From JBCDKH01 sp964388485 (GTDB taxonomy: Bacteria; Planctomycetota; Phycisphaerae; Tepidisphaerales; Tepidisphaeraceae): a stretch of 64,000 bases of DNA. The notes under the pieces are model-generated. The model was not told the DNA's origin. It saw nothing but the letters and a program-made list of their open reading frames with translations, and did not search any database. The stretch spans positions 1 to 64,000 of the forward strand of contig CAYMAS010000010.1 of assembly GCA_964388485.1 (NCBI GenBank), read 5' to 3'. Both the position numbers and the translations under genes were made by a program. This document shows positions 1 to 9,045 of this stretch, in pieces (position 1 is the stretch's first letter; each line of letters starts with the position of its first letter).

Positions 1-1
1 G

Positions 2-55
2 CTCGGCATCGGCCAAAGCATGACGGGTGAGCGACGAAGGCGCAAGCTGCTCTAA
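2..55 (+). CDS. Possible 3' end of a gene entering from the left edge
   Basis: One plus-strand frame is open from base 2 to a TAA at 53-55 and would end in LGIGQSMTGERRRKLL. The other two plus frames stop at about bases 28-30 and 19-21. The tail is too short to assign a family. It may be chance reading through intergenic DNA; a longer upstream sequence would settle it. Confidence 0.25.
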   Translation, partial: LGIGQSMTGERRRRKLL

Positions 56-103
56 ACCGTTCGCTAGTCAACGAGAAAGTCGGCCAAGCGGTAGCTAGGC
101 AGT

Positions 104-124
104 GTGGGCTTCAGCCCACCCTAC
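104..124. repeat. Short palindrome with CTTCAG apex at the GNAT stop codon
   Basis: The hairpin GTGGGC-TTCA-GCCCAC is followed by CCTAC. On the minus strand this reads GTAGGGTGGGCT and supplies the TAG stop of the neighbouring acetyltransferase gene. A near copy with the same CCCACCCTAC flank lies at 12400-12421. It belongs to the dispersed palindrome family described in the findings. Confidence 0.8.
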
Positions 125-597
125 TTCTTCCCTCGCAACAGGTCTGCATAAAATCCAGGATCACTCCCGTCGATGATCGTCGCCCCGCACGCATCGCTGT
201 AGAAGTCGACCGGGCCCGCGCCGCCGATGATGGCGTAGGCGTAGCCGGCGGCGTGCATGGCGTGGAGGCTGTGGAGCAGGAGGGCACGGCCGACGCCGCG
301 GCCGCGGGCGGATTCGGCGACGCCGGTCGGGCCCCACAGGCCGCGGGCGGTGCAGTCGTAGCAGGCGAAGCCGACGATCTTGGAGCGACCGCCTTCCACC
401 GGTTCCGTGGCGAGCCAGGTCGAAACGGGACGATTCACAAATCCGGCGTCGGCTTCGTCGGCCCAGGTGCGGGCGAAGTGCTCTTCGATGAAGTCGCGAA
501 GGTGGCTCCGCTCGAACGCCCTGGCTGGGCGGATCGTGATGCCGTCCACTGCCGGTGCCGGCGGCAACGCGTAGAGCTTGACGAGCAGATCGGTCAT
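121..597 (-). CDS. GNAT family N-acetyltransferase
   Basis: Predicted 158-residue acetyl-CoA-dependent N-acetyltransferase. The acetyl-CoA-binding motif A is visible as ARGRGVGRALL (about residues 97-107), followed by the HAAGY helix and a GAGPVDFYSDACGA segment typical of the GNAT C-terminal strand and helix. The frame is open 40 codons further upstream, but the ATG at 597 gives a compact domain and sits only 4 bases after the histidine kinase stop, so the two genes are probably co-transcribed. The substrate cannot be read from sequence. The stop codon is contributed by a palindromic repeat. Confidence 0.85.
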   Translation of the reverse strand: MTDLLVKLYALPPAPAVDGITIRPARAFERSHLRDFIEEHFARTWADEADAGFVNRPVSTWLATEPVEGGRSKIVGFACYDCTARGLWGPTGVAESARGRGVGRALLLHSLHAMHAAGYAYAIIGGAGPVDFYSDACGATIIDGSDPGFYADLLRGKK

Positions 598-601
598 GAC
601 G

Positions 602-2410
602 TCATCCGCCGACGTACGTGTGGCTCGGGTCGTCGGTCTGTTCGACGAAGGCGGGCAGGCTGATGGTGAAGGTGGTGCCTTGGCCGACCTCGCTTTCGAC
701 GTCGAGCGTGCCGCCATGTTCTTCGACGATCTTCTTGGCCACCGGCAGCCCCAGGCCCGTGCCGCGGTTGCCCTTGGTGCTGTGAAACAGCTCGAACAGG
801 TGCCGGCGGACGTTGGGGTCGATGCCCGGGCCGTCGTCGACGACTTCGATCAGCGTCCGCTTCGCCTCGGCGTCGTAGCGGCAGATGATCCTGACGAGCC
901 CCTTCGTCGGCCCGCCGTCGTCGCCATCCTTCTCACTGATCGCGTCGACCGCGTTGCCCAGGAGGTTCATGAGCACCTGGTGCAGGCCCTCGCTATCCAG
1001 CGGCACGGCCGGTTGATCGTCGGCGACGTCGGCCACAACCATCACGCCCCGCTCGTCGGCCGTGACGGCGATGAGGTCGACGCACTCGTCGATCGTCTGC
1101 CGCGGGTTGACGAGTTTGCGAGTCGGCTCGCGTGGCTTGCTGAAGGCGAGCAGGTTCATCGTCAGGCCGAAGATGCGGTCGAGGTTTCGCTCGACCACGC
1201 CCCAGCCCTTGCTGAGTTGCGTCCAGTCCTTACGCCGCCGGCCCATCTCGACGATGCTCTGGCCGCCACGAAGGGCTTGGAGGATGTTCTTAATGGAGTG
1301 GCTTAGTGCCGCCGTCGTCTCGCCGACGGCGGCGAGGCGTTCGGCACGCAGGCCTTGCTGGTAGAGCTTGGCGTTCTGCAGGGCAAGTCCCGTCTGCAGG
1401 CCGATGGCGGTGAGCAGGCGGAGCTGGTCGGTGCCGTAGGTGTAGTTCTGGACGCTCGAGTCGACGTAAAGGACACCGATCACTTCGTTGTCGGTCTGCG
1501 TCTCGTTCAGGTGGGACGGCGGCTTGTGCTCGATGCGACGGTCAGGGTTGGCGACCGGCGGGCCGTCCTGCGTCCCGACGCCGGCGTCGAGGCGGCGGGC
1601 CTTGATGGGGGCACAGATGGCGCTGCGAATGCCGAGGTTCTGCACGCTCTGGCCGCTGCGGAACCGTCGGTCGGTCATCGCGTTCGAGCAGACGACGCCT
1701 TCGCCCGTGCGGACGACGTGATTGAGAATTGTGCGACTCGCGCGAATGGGCTCGGGTTTGACGTTGCCCTCTTCGTCCAGCTCCGGCTCGGCCTCGTCGC
1801 GGCGCCGCACAGCCCGCGGCACGAGGTTGCCATCGGCGTCGTAGAGCAAGGCGATCGCGCGGTCGGCCCGCACCGTTTCGAAGGCAAGGTCGAGCACGAC
1901 GTCGAGCACCTGATCGGTCGTGAACTGACTGCCCAGCGCCGCGGCGAGTCGGTAGAGGACCTTGAGGTTCGTCATCGCCGCCGCCGCCGGTTCAGGGACG
2001 GCGAGGACGACCGAGTCGTCGCTGGAGGCGGGCAGCGTCGAGATGATCGACGAATCCATGCCGCTGTCGGGCGTCTCGAGCGTGACGCTCTTGGCCGTCT
2101 CGCGACTAACGCCGGCCGCGGCGCCGAAGAGGAGCAGCGTGGAGCCGACGCGGAGTTGGTCCCCGCTCTTGATGTCGGTCGGCTGGGTCAGGACACGCTG
2201 GCCGTTGAGCCAGGTGCCGTTGGCGCTGCCCATGTCGCGGACGGTCCAGCGGTTGCCGTAGGCGGCGGGCCGCAGTTCGGCGTGACGTCGGGAGCAGGTG
2301 TTGTCGTCGAGACGCACGTTGGCCCGCTCGCGGCCGACGAGGGCGGGCCGATCCGGCAGTTCGAACCGCTTGCCGCGGTCGGGGCCTTGGAGCACGAGCA
2401 GGGTCAACAC
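602..2410 (-). CDS. FHA-GAF sensor histidine kinase
   Basis: A 602-residue soluble kinase with no membrane segment. An N-terminal FHA phosphothreonine-binding domain covers about residues 1-97 (GRERANVRL, SRRH, GSANGTWLNG). A GAF sensor domain lies at about 145-345. The dimerisation domain has phospho-acceptor His371 in LSHSIKN. An HATPase domain follows, with N box (LLGNAVDAI), G1 box (DDGPGI) and G2 box (GTGLGLPVAKKI). The start codon is GTG, placed where the FHA fold must begin. No response regulator is adjacent; the partner gene is the GNAT enzyme downstream. The FHA domain suggests cross-talk with Ser/Thr kinases, a common planctomycete theme. The signal is unknown. Confidence 0.93.
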   Translation of the reverse strand: MLTLLVLQGPDRGKRFELPDRPALVGRERANVRLDDNTCSRRHAELRPAAYGNRWTVRDMGSANGTWLNGQRVLTQPTDIKSGDQLRVGSTLLLFGAAAGVSRETAKSVTLETPDSGMDSSIISTLPASSDDSVVLAVPEPAAAAMTNLKVLYRLAAALGSQFTTDQVLDVVLDLAFETVRADRAIALLYDADGNLVPRAVRRRDEAEPELDEEGNVKPEPIRASRTILNHVVRTGEGVVCSNAMTDRRFRSGQSVQNLGIRSAICAPIKARRLDAGVGTQDGPPVANPDRRIEHKPPSHLNETQTDNEVIGVLYVDSSVQNYTYGTDQLRLLTAIGLQTGLALQNAKLYQQGLRAERLAAVGETTAALSHSIKNILQALRGGQSIVEMGRRRKDWTQLSKGWGVVERNLDRIFGLTMNLLAFSKPREPTRKLVNPRQTIDECVDLIAVTADERGVMVVADVADDQPAVPLDSEGLHQVLMNLLGNAVDAISEKDGDDGGPTKGLVRIICRYDAEAKRTLIEVVDDGPGIDPNVRRHLFELFHSTKGNRGTGLGLPVAKKIVEEHGGTLDVESEVGQGTTFTISLPAFVEQTDDPSHTYVGG

Positions 2411-2441
2411 GACGCGGGCAGTCTACGGGTACGATGGTCCG

Positions 2442-2759
2442 ATGCAGCCGCGAGTGATCGATCTGACCGTGCCGCACAATTTGACGCGCGACGAAGCCCG
2501 CCGGCGTCTGGCGGCCGGCTTCGGCAAGGCAGGCGACTTCGCCCAAAACGTCGGCCGGCTCGAGCAGTCGTGGGCTGGCGATCGGCTCGACTTCACCGTC
2601 TCAGCGATGGGCCAGACAGTCTCGGGTCATGCGGACGTTCGGGACACGGACGTGGTCGTGCAGGTGACGCTGCCCTGGTTGCTGGCGAAGCTGGCGGACA
2701 CGATCAAGCCGCAGCTGGAGCGGCACGCGAAGGACGTCTTGAAGTTGCCTGGGAAGTAG
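2442..2759 (+). CDS. Polyhydroxyalkanoic acid system family protein
   Basis: A 105-residue protein resembling the PHA_gran_rgn family (COG: putative polyhydroxyalkanoic acid system protein). It shows the usual arrangement: an N-terminal LTRDEARRRL helix, a beta region (DRLDFTVSAMGQTVSGHADV), and a C-terminal helix LAKLADTIKPQLERHAK. Function is poorly known in the family; some members lie near PHA granule genes, but none is visible here. The ATG at 2442 gives the family's usual length. It is transcribed divergently from the histidine kinase with 31 bases between start codons. Confidence 0.75.
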   Translation: MQPRVIDLTVPHNLTRDEARRRLAAGFGKAGDFAQNVGRLEQSWAGDRLDFTVSAMGQTVSGHADVRDTDVVVQVTLPWLLAKLADTIKPQLERHAKDVLKLPGK

Positions 2760-2780
2760 TCTCTCTCAGGAACAACGGAG

Positions 2781-2873
2781 CCCACGGATTTGAGTCCGTG
2801 GGCTTCGGTGGTTTTGGTAGGTCGTGCTTCAGCACGACGGGTGGTTGACGAGCGTCGTGCTGAAGCACGACCT
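2781..2873. repeat. Palindrome cluster in the convergent junction
   Basis: Three hairpins lie between two converging genes. The first, at 2781-2802, pairs CCCACGGA with TCCGTGGG. The second, at 2819-2838, is GTCGTGC-TTCA-GCACGAC. The third, at 2854-2873, is its exact reverse complement. The last two form an inverted pair 15 bases apart, so they can fold singly or as one larger stem. The same GTCGTGC unit recurs at 52091-52110. A bidirectional transcription terminator role is plausible but unproven. Confidence 0.85.
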
Positions 2874-2879
2874 GCGCGG

Positions 2880-4499
2880 TTAGGCGCGACGACGACGGAG
2901 CAGCGCGATCGAGCTCATCGCCAGGAGGCCGAACGTGGTCGGCTCGGGGATGACGATGCTGTAGAGCGTCGTGCTGCCGCTGACTTCGTTGGTGACGACC
3001 AGCAGCGGCTCGCCGGTGGGGCTGTCGATGCCGTCGATGAAGAGCAGGCCCTCGGGGCCGAGGTCGCCGGCGAGGGGATTGCTAAGGCCGCCGACTTCGG
3101 CGTCGACGGTGAAGTCACGGTTGTTGACGTAGTCGATGAAGGTCGGGTCCGTCGGGTCGCTGATGTCGTAGACCATCACGCCGCCCACCCGCTCCAGGCC
3201 GATGAAGGCGTAGGTGCTGCCGTCGATCTCGCCGAGCGCGATGCCTTCGGGCTCGGGGCCCTTGTCGTCGCTGCGGGCGTCGAAGGAGTCGTTGTCGTCG
3301 TTGTTCGAGTTGAAGGCGTCGGGGAACAGGGCAGACGTGATCTGCTCGAAGTCGTTGCCGCTGTCGAAGACGAGGTTGCCGGCATCATCGAAGATGCTGA
3401 ACGATCGGCCGCCGTAGCTGTAGATCTGGTCGACGTCGCCGTCGCCGTCGGTGTCGCCCAGGGCCGTCGTCGTCCGCAGGCGGCCGAGATTTTCGTCGAG
3501 CTGCAGCGTCGCGGCATCGGGGTAAGCGGTCGGATCGAGGACGAGGTCATCGACGCGGACCTCTTCGCTGAAGCCGTCATAGTCGCGGGCGTCGCCTTCG
3601 TTGGCGGTGACGATGAAGGTGCTGCCGCTGACCTCGTAGCTCTGGATCGCATCGGGCTGATACATGCCCAGGACGTCGGCAGTCACGAAGTTGATGCCGC
3701 TGTCGCGGTTGCTCGGGTCGAAGCTGTTCTGGGCCAGCGAGTGATCCTTGAAGCCGAGCGACCGAACGTCGGTGATGGTCTCGCTCGTGAGGTCGAGGAC
3801 GGCCAGCGCGTTGTTTTCCTGCAGGCTCACGTAGGCGGTGGTGCCGTCGGGGCTGACGGTGATGTACTCGGGCTCCAGGTCCTGAGCCGCATTGGCACCG
3901 GGGCCGAAGATGCGAACGCCGCTGTCCCGCAGTGCCGCCTCCTGGCCGATGAAGCTGCCGAAGCCGGCGGTGGTCACGTTCTGCGTGGCGACGTCGATGA
4001 TGCTGACGCTGCCTTCGGGATCGAACGTGTAGTCGTTGTTGGGCTGGCCCTCGTTGGCGACGAGAATCTTCGAGCCGTCGGGCGTGAAGGTGAGCATGTC
4101 GGGCAGCGAACCGACGCTGACGACGTTGCCGAGGCTGAGCGTGCCGGGATTGAAGAAGGCGACGGTGCCGGGCAACGTCTCGTCGCTGGCATCTTCGAGC
4201 GCCACGACGCCGACGCCGTTCTTGATGGCAACGCTGTTGGGGCTGCCGGTGAAGCCCAGACTGGTGACGAGCGTCGGGACGAGGGGGTTGCTGACATCGA
4301 TGACGTCGATGCTGTCGGTGTCTGCGTTGGTGACGAAGAGCCTCTGGCTCGTCGCGTCGTAGGCGGGAATCTCGGCGGCGGATTCGTCGAAGGTGCCGGT
4401 CTGGTAGGTGCCTAGGGGCGTCAGAACCTGAGCACCGGCGAGGCCGGCGAGGGTGGTCGTGGCGGCGAGTGCGATGGCTGCGGTTTGATGGTGTTGCAT
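2880..4499 (-). CDS. Exported choice-of-anchor I beta-propeller protein with PEP-CTERM anchor
   Basis: A 539-residue secreted protein. The N terminus is a signal peptide (about residues 1-23, ending LAGLAGAQ). The body has repeated beta-propeller blades (LFVTNADTDSIDVIDVSNP, ILVANEGQPN, VTANEGDARDYDGFSEE) characteristic of the choice-of-anchor I family, related to esterase-like phytase/alkaline-phosphatase-annotated propellers. Many acidic DGDGD loops suggest calcium binding. The C terminus carries the sorting tripartite signal: PEP motif (VIPEPTTFG), hydrophobic stretch, then RRRRA. The PEP-CTERM/exosortase system would cleave and anchor it at the cell surface. Its enzymatic activity is uncertain. 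It converges with the PHA-family gene and is divergent from cheA. Confidence 0.88.
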   Translation of the reverse strand: MQHHQTAAIALAATTTLAGLAGAQVLTPLGTYQTGTFDESAAEIPAYDATSQRLFVTNADTDSIDVIDVSNPLVPTLVTSLGFTGSPNSVAIKNGVGVVALEDASDETLPGTVAFFNPGTLSLGNVVSVGSLPDMLTFTPDGSKILVANEGQPNNDYTFDPEGSVSIIDVATQNVTTAGFGSFIGQEAALRDSGVRIFGPGANAAQDLEPEYITVSPDGTTAYVSLQENNALAVLDLTSETITDVRSLGFKDHSLAQNSFDPSNRDSGINFVTADVLGMYQPDAIQSYEVSGSTFIVTANEGDARDYDGFSEEVRVDDLVLDPTAYPDAATLQLDENLGRLRTTTALGDTDGDGDVDQIYSYGGRSFSIFDDAGNLVFDSGNDFEQITSALFPDAFNSNNDDNDSFDARSDDKGPEPEGIALGEIDGSTYAFIGLERVGGVMVYDISDPTDPTFIDYVNNRDFTVDAEVGGLSNPLAGDLGPEGLLFIDGIDSPTGEPLLVVTNEVSGSTTLYSIVIPEPTTFGLLAMSSIALLRRRRA

Positions 4500-4638
4500 G
4501 ATCTCTTATCCGGAAGGTGAGGGCGGAACGTACCGACGGTTGTGTTAGAGAAGGATGAAGCCGAACCTCATTTATCGGGCCCGTGTCGAGCACGAAGTCG
4601 AGCCGGGTGTCGCCGGCGACCGATGTCACAGGTGCCCC

Positions 4639-6849
4639 ATGACGCCCGAGACCCCTGCTGATTCCGTGCCGGCCGATGGCGACTCGCCTGTCATGCAGGG
4701 GGCCGATCGCCTCTCGCGGACGCTCGCCAGCCTCGACGCCGACGACTTGTCCGGCCTGGCCGACGCTCACTCGGCCTTCGAGTCGCTCCTCGATGCGGCC
4801 AAAGCGAATGACACGCTGACGAAGACGACGCTCGATGCCTTGTCAGGCGGCGTGGAGCAGGGGCGGGAGGTTCTGGAGAAGCTGATACTGGCCGAGGTCG
4901 ACAACGCACAGGTCGAACTCGATCGCGTTCGTCAACTCGCCGACGGTGTGGTGCGGCTGCTGTCCGGGGAAGAAGCACCCGACATCGACACCACCGTCGC
5001 CGAGGTGGGTGGCATCATCACGAACGATGCCGCCTTCGATCTGGAGCCGCCGCCGAAATCGGCGCCAGCGGCTGAGGCGGCTGAGACGCCAGAGCAGGTC
5101 ACGCTCACCGAAGACGACCTGCCGCTCGTCGGCGAGTTCGTCACTGAGGCCGGCGATCACCTCGATCAGGCCGAAGGGGATTTGCTGACGCTCGAGGACA
5201 ACCCCGACGACCTCGACGCCATCGGCTCGCTGTTCCGCGCGTTTCACACGATCAAAGGCGTTGCGGGCTTCTTGAACCTCACGCAGATACAGTCCGCCGC
5301 CCACGCGACGGAGAGCCTGCTCGATCTGGCCCGCGAGAACAAGCTCAAGCTTACCGGCGACGCGACGGGCATCGTGCTCGAGTCGCTGGACCTGATGAAG
5401 GAGCTCATCGCCTCGCTCGACGAGGCGGCCAAGGGCGATCGCATCGTGCACTTCCGGACCGAAGTGCCGGAGCTGGCCGAGCGGCTGACGGCGTTCGCCG
5501 AAGGTCGCGAAGCGCCGCCAGCTCCCGTGCATCGCGAAGACGAGCCGGTCGTTCCCGGCAGTGCTTCGACCGACCGTCGCGTCGAAGAAGCGCCCTTCGA
5601 GGGCCCGGAAAAGCGTAAGGAACCCGACCGCCGCGCCCGCGCCACCGGTGACGGCACCGTGAAGGTCGCCACGGACCGGCTCGACTCGCTCATCGACACC
5701 GTCGGGGAACTCGTCATCGCCAATGCGATGGTCCACCGCGACATCGTCGGCGTTGCGACGAAGGACGCGCGGCTGGGTCGGAACGCGACGCAGCTGGGCA
5801 AGATCGTTCGCGAGCTGCAGGACCTGTCGATGGGCCTGCGGATGGTGCCGGTGGGCGATGCGTTCAAGAAGATGGCCCGCGTCGTCCGTGACGTGGCCCA
5901 GAAGTCTGGGAAAAAGGCGGAACTCGTCATCACCGGCGGCGACACGGAACTTGATCGCAACGTCGTCGACGCGCTGGGCGACCCGCTGGTGCACATGGTC
6001 CGCAACAGCGTCGACCATGGCCTGGAGACGGTCGAGGAACGCGAAGCCGCGGGCAAAGGTCCGATCGGCAAGGTGGAGCTGCGGGCCAGCCACAAGGGCG
6101 GCGCGATCAACATCGAGATCGTCGACGACGGCCGCGGGCTCAACGTCGAGCGGATCGTCGAGAAGGCGCGGGCCAACGGCGTCATCGGGCCCGACGAGCA
6201 GATCTCCGATGCCGACGCGTGCCGGCTCATCTTCCACGCGGGCCTGTCGACGGCGAAAGAGGTGACGGACATCTCCGGTCGCGGCGTCGGGATGGACGTG
6301 GTCAAGCGGAACATCGAAGAGCTCCGCGGCCGGGTCGACATCACCAGCACGCCCGGCCACGGCAGCGTCTTTACGATCCGCTTGCCGCTGACGTTGGCGG
6401 TCATCGACGGCCTGGTCGTCCGCGTCGGGCCCGGCCCCGGTGCTGCCGAGGAGGCCAACGGCGAGCGGTACATCCTGCCCATCGGCAGCGTCGAACAGTC
6501 GCTGCGTCCGACGGCGGACATGCTCAGCACGGTGCAGGGTCGCGGCGAAATGCTCCACGTCCGCGGCGAGCTGTTGCCACTGGTCCGGCTGCACTCGCTG
6601 TTCGGCGTCGAGCCGCGGACGATCGACCCGGACAAGGCGATCGTGGTGATCGTTCAGGACGCGGACCGGCGTTGCTGCCTGCTCGTCGACGAGTTGTTGG
6701 GCCAGGAGCAGGTGGTCATCAAAAGTCTGGGCTCACTCGGCGACCGCGTCGGACCGATAGAAGGAGTCAGCGGCGGGGCCGTCCTCGGGGACGGCACGGT
6801 GTCGCTCATTCTCGACGTGCCGGGCATTCTCGACCTTTCGGAGCAGTAG
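4639..6849 (+). CDS. cheA: Chemotaxis histidine kinase CheA
   Basis: CheA, the receptor-coupled histidine autokinase that phosphorylates CheY and CheB. From the ATG at 4639 it has 736 residues. An N-terminal helical, acidic segment of about 150 residues precedes the Hpt domain; phospho-acceptor His203 lies in FRAFHTIKGVAGF. A low-complexity linker follows, then the dimerisation domain (about 340-400), HATPase domain with N box (MVRNSVDHGLE), G1 box (DDGRGLN) and GRGVGMDVV, and a CheW-like regulatory domain from about 590 to the end. No clear P2 CheY-docking domain is visible. The frame is open upstream to 4555; 4639 is my choice but is not decisive. cheW follows after 9 bases. Confidence 0.95.
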   Translation: MTPETPADSVPADGDSPVMQGADRLSRTLASLDADDLSGLADAHSAFESLLDAAKANDTLTKTTLDALSGGVEQGREVLEKLILAEVDNAQVELDRVRQLADGVVRLLSGEEAPDIDTTVAEVGGIITNDAAFDLEPPPKSAPAAEAAETPEQVTLTEDDLPLVGEFVTEAGDHLDQAEGDLLTLEDNPDDLDAIGSLFRAFHTIKGVAGFLNLTQIQSAAHATESLLDLARENKLKLTGDATGIVLESLDLMKELIASLDEAAKGDRIVHFRTEVPELAERLTAFAEGREAPPAPVHREDEPVVPGSASTDRRVEEAPFEGPEKRKEPDRRARATGDGTVKVATDRLDSLIDTVGELVIANAMVHRDIVGVATKDARLGRNATQLGKIVRELQDLSMGLRMVPVGDAFKKMARVVRDVAQKSGKKAELVITGGDTELDRNVVDALGDPLVHMVRNSVDHGLETVEEREAAGKGPIGKVELRASHKGGAINIEIVDDGRGLNVERIVEKARANGVIGPDEQISDADACRLIFHAGLSTAKEVTDISGRGVGMDVVKRNIEELRGRVDITSTPGHGSVFTIRLPLTLAVIDGLVVRVGPGPGAAEEANGERYILPIGSVEQSLRPTADMLSTVQGRGEMLHVRGELLPLVRLHSLFGVEPRTIDPDKAIVVIVQDADRRCCLLVDELLGQEQVVIKSLGSLGDRVGPIEGVSGGAVLGDGTVSLILDVPGILDLSEQ

Positions 6850-6858
6850 GACCATCCC

Positions 6859-7374
6859 ATGATTGATACTGAAGCACAAACGACCTCCGCCGGCGGCAAG
6901 TACCTGACGTTTGCCTTGGGCGACGAGGGTTATGGCCTGGAGATTCTGACGGTCCGCGAGATCATCAAGTACATGGACATCACGCACGTCCCCCGCACGC
7001 CGAGCTACGTGCGCGGCGTCATCAACTTGCGGGGCCAGGTCATCAGCGTCGTCGACCTGCGGGCCAAGTTCGCCATGCCCGAAGCCGCGGCGACGGACGA
7101 GACGTGCATCATCGTCGTCGAAAGCAGCGCCGCCCACGAAGGCGACGCCAAAGTGACGACGGGCGTCATCGTTGACCGTGTCAGCGAAGTGCTGAGCATC
7201 GCCCAGGACCAGATCGAACCCGCCCCGCCGCTGGGCAGCGGGGTCAACAGCGACTACATCCTGGGCATGGGCAAAGTCGGCAAGCAGGTCAAGATTTTGC
7301 TCGACATCAACCGCGTTCTGGCGGGCGATGTGCAGACGCAGGTCGAGACGGACGTCTTCGCCGAAGCGGCTTGA
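6859..7374 (+). CDS. cheW: Chemotaxis coupling protein CheW
   Basis: A 171-residue single CheW domain that links CheA to methyl-accepting receptors in the inner-membrane array. Family signatures are clear: KYLTFALGDEGYGLEI at the start, VREIIKYMDITHVPRTP, then YVRGVINLRGQVISVVDLR, and the C-terminal VKILLDINRVL. It begins 9 bases after the cheA stop with an AGGA element overlapping the junction, so the two are almost certainly one operon. No receptor gene is present in the window. Confidence 0.95.
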   Translation: MIDTEAQTTSAGGKYLTFALGDEGYGLEILTVREIIKYMDITHVPRTPSYVRGVINLRGQVISVVDLRAKFAMPEAAATDETCIIVVESSAAHEGDAKVTTGVIVDRVSEVLSIAQDQIEPAPPLGSGVNSDYILGMGKVGKQVKILLDINRVLAGDVQTQVETDVFAEAA

Positions 7375-7412
7375 GTTGAAGTGCAAAGCAACGAGACGAC
7401 TCCCACGCCCGG

Positions 7413-7883
7413 CTACTCCGCCGGCTGAGTGGTCGGCGTCTCGTCGTCGTCGGCCAAGTTTTTCAAGCTCACGTAGCCGCTCGTCGTCCCGACGAGAGGG
7501 ACGGGGCTGAAGAACATCATCTGGCCGTTGTCTTCGAGCGTCTTGAGTAGGACCTGATCCTCGCTCAGCTCCGCGACGATCAGGCCTCCGGTCGTGCCCT
7601 CGTCGCCGAAGAAGACCAGCTCGTCGCCGTTGAGCCGCCACTGGCCGAGTTCCGCCATCTTGATGAACGGTGTGTTGATGGCGACCTGGTTGCTGCTGCC
7701 CTTGGCGGACAGGTCCTGCTCGAAGCGGTACGTGCCATCGCCGTACAGGCTGTAGGTGATGGTGCGATCGCCAAATTGCGCCTCCCAGCCGCCGGTCATG
7801 TTCTGGACCGTGGGCGTCTTCTCCTCACCACCGCAACCAAGGAGGGTGAGCGACAGCACGACGGCGAGCGCGAAGCGAATCAT
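7413..7883 (-). CDS. Small predicted lipoprotein, unknown function
   Basis: A 156-residue exported protein. The N terminus MIRFALAVVLSLTLLGCGGEE is a classic lipoprotein signal with a lipobox ending at Cys17, so the mature protein should be lipid-anchored. The body alternates short beta segments (WEAQFGDRTITYSLYGDGTYRFEQ, GQWRLNGDELVFF), resembling small lipocalin-like or META-like barrel fragments, though I cannot assign a family. The C terminus is polar (DDDETPTTQPAE). The frame extends upstream to 7952 but the signal peptide fixes the start at or near 7883. It converges with cheW over 38 bases. Confidence 0.8.
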   Translation of the reverse strand: MIRFALAVVLSLTLLGCGGEEKTPTVQNMTGGWEAQFGDRTITYSLYGDGTYRFEQDLSAKGSSNQVAINTPFIKMAELGQWRLNGDELVFFGDEGTTGGLIVAELSEDQVLLKTLEDNGQMMFFSPVPLVGTTSGYVSLKNLADDDETPTTQPAE

Positions 7884-7945
7884 GCCCGCGATCATCGCAC
7901 AGACCCGCTCGACTTCAAGAGCCGGTCCTCGAGGACGACACGCCT

Positions 7946-7998
7946 CCGTCATCCCGTGCGAAGCCGAGGGATGACGTCGGCTTCGCTCGGGATGACGG
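7946..7998. repeat. CGTCATCCC-type palindrome
   Basis: CGTCATCCC and GGGATGACG arms flank short runs containing GCCGAGGG and CGGCTTCGCTCGGG, making adjacent hairpins between the lipoprotein start and the sigma factor stop. Related, longer versions lie at 19207-19295 and 45035-45123. This sequence type resembles palindromes scattered through many environmental bacterial genomes. Confidence 0.7.
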
Positions 7999-8005
7999 AT
8001 GTTGC

Positions 8006-8860
8006 CTACGCCGCAACGCTGCTGCGTTTGCCGGTCATGCTCTGCCGCAGGCGGGCGACGCTTTCGTGCTCGATCTGCCGGACACGCTCGCGCGTCAAGC
8101 CGACCTCCTGGCCGATCTCCTTGAGCGTCATCGGCTCGCCGCCACCGAGGCCGAACCGCAGCCGCAGGATCGTCGCGGCCCGCTCGTCAATGCTCTCGAG
8201 CAACTCGTGCATCCGCTCGAGGTCGTCGAAGTTCATCGCCTCGTCGTCCGGCGTCAGCTCGCGATCGTCCCGCACGACATCGGCAATCTGAATCTCGTCA
8301 CCATCCTTGCCGCTGGCGCCGACGAACTGCGTCGGCGAGCTGTAGGCCTTGAGGGCTTGCTTGATGATGCCGTACTTCTTATCGGTGACTTCCATCGCGT
8401 GACGGAGCTGGTCGTCGTTGGGCGGTCGGCCGACGTCGTCGGTGAGCTGCTTGTTGAGCCGGCGGAACCGCGTCATGAGCTCGACCATGTAGGCCGGAAT
8501 GTGAATCGGCTGCACGCCGTTGATGAGGGCGCGTTTGATGGCCTGCTTGATCCACCACGACGCGTAGGTGCTGAACCGAGCACCGTTTTCAGGATCGAAG
8601 CCTTCGACGGCTTTGAGCAGGCCGATGTTGCCCTCCTCGATGAGGTCCATGAGCGACATGCCGCGGTGCTGGTAGTGCTTGGCGATGTTGACGACGAGCC
8701 GTAGGTTGGAGCGGACCATCCGCTCGCGGGCGGCCATGTCCTGCTGGTGGATGATCCGCCTGGCCAGCATCTTCTCCTCGTCCGCCGTCAGGAGCGGCGA
8801 GTCGTTAATCTGGCGGAGATAGAGCTGGATCGCGGTCTGAACGGTTCCGGAGCTGGCCAT
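8006..8860 (-). CDS. RpoD-type sigma-70 factor
   Basis: A 284-residue sigma factor of the RpoD/SigA class, directing RNA polymerase to -35/-10 promoters. Region 1.2 begins at once (QLYLRQINDSPLLTADEE). Region 2 contains NLRLVVNIAKHY, DLIEEGNIGLLKAVEGFDP and RFSTYASWWIKQAI. Region 3 follows (IPAYMVELMTRF), and region 4.2 has the helix-turn-helix TLKEIGQEVGLTRERVRQIE. It lacks region 1.1 and any large non-conserved insert, so it is shorter than a typical housekeeping RpoD and could be a primary-like alternative factor. The ATG at 8860 aligns with the family N terminus. It is divergent from the trigger factor gene. Confidence 0.93.
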   Translation of the reverse strand: MASSGTVQTAIQLYLRQINDSPLLTADEEKMLARRIIHQQDMAARERMVRSNLRLVVNIAKHYQHRGMSLMDLIEEGNIGLLKAVEGFDPENGARFSTYASWWIKQAIKRALINGVQPIHIPAYMVELMTRFRRLNKQLTDDVGRPPNDDQLRHAMEVTDKKYGIIKQALKAYSSPTQFVGASGKDGDEIQIADVVRDDRELTPDDEAMNFDDLERMHELLESIDERAATILRLRFGLGGGEPMTLKEIGQEVGLTRERVRQIEHESVARLRQSMTGKRSSVAA

Positions 8861-9045
8861 GGCGGTGAGTGTCCTCGTGCTGCAGCAACCGCGTATCGGC
8901 CGCCTGTCATCGACTGCATCGACGCCCTGACCGGGCGACTTTGGCCCAAGCCCGACTCTGCCCCGGCCCGCCGTTGAACCTCGCCCGCCGGCGTCTACCA
9001 TCGCGGCCCCCGTTTCAAGCCACCTCCACCTCCAGATAAGCACCC
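8861..9045. promoter_or_regulatory. Divergent promoter region between sigma factor and trigger factor genes
   Basis: These 185 bases separate the start codons of two divergent genes and must hold both promoters unless transcription enters from elsewhere. I see no unambiguous -35/-10 pair in this GC-rich sequence, and no ordered repeat. Confidence 0.4.

Noticed and set aside
4843..6594. Long minus-strand frame opposite cheA
   Set aside because: It is antisense to an unambiguous CheA and has no recognisable domain; composition mirrors the codon bias of the real gene.
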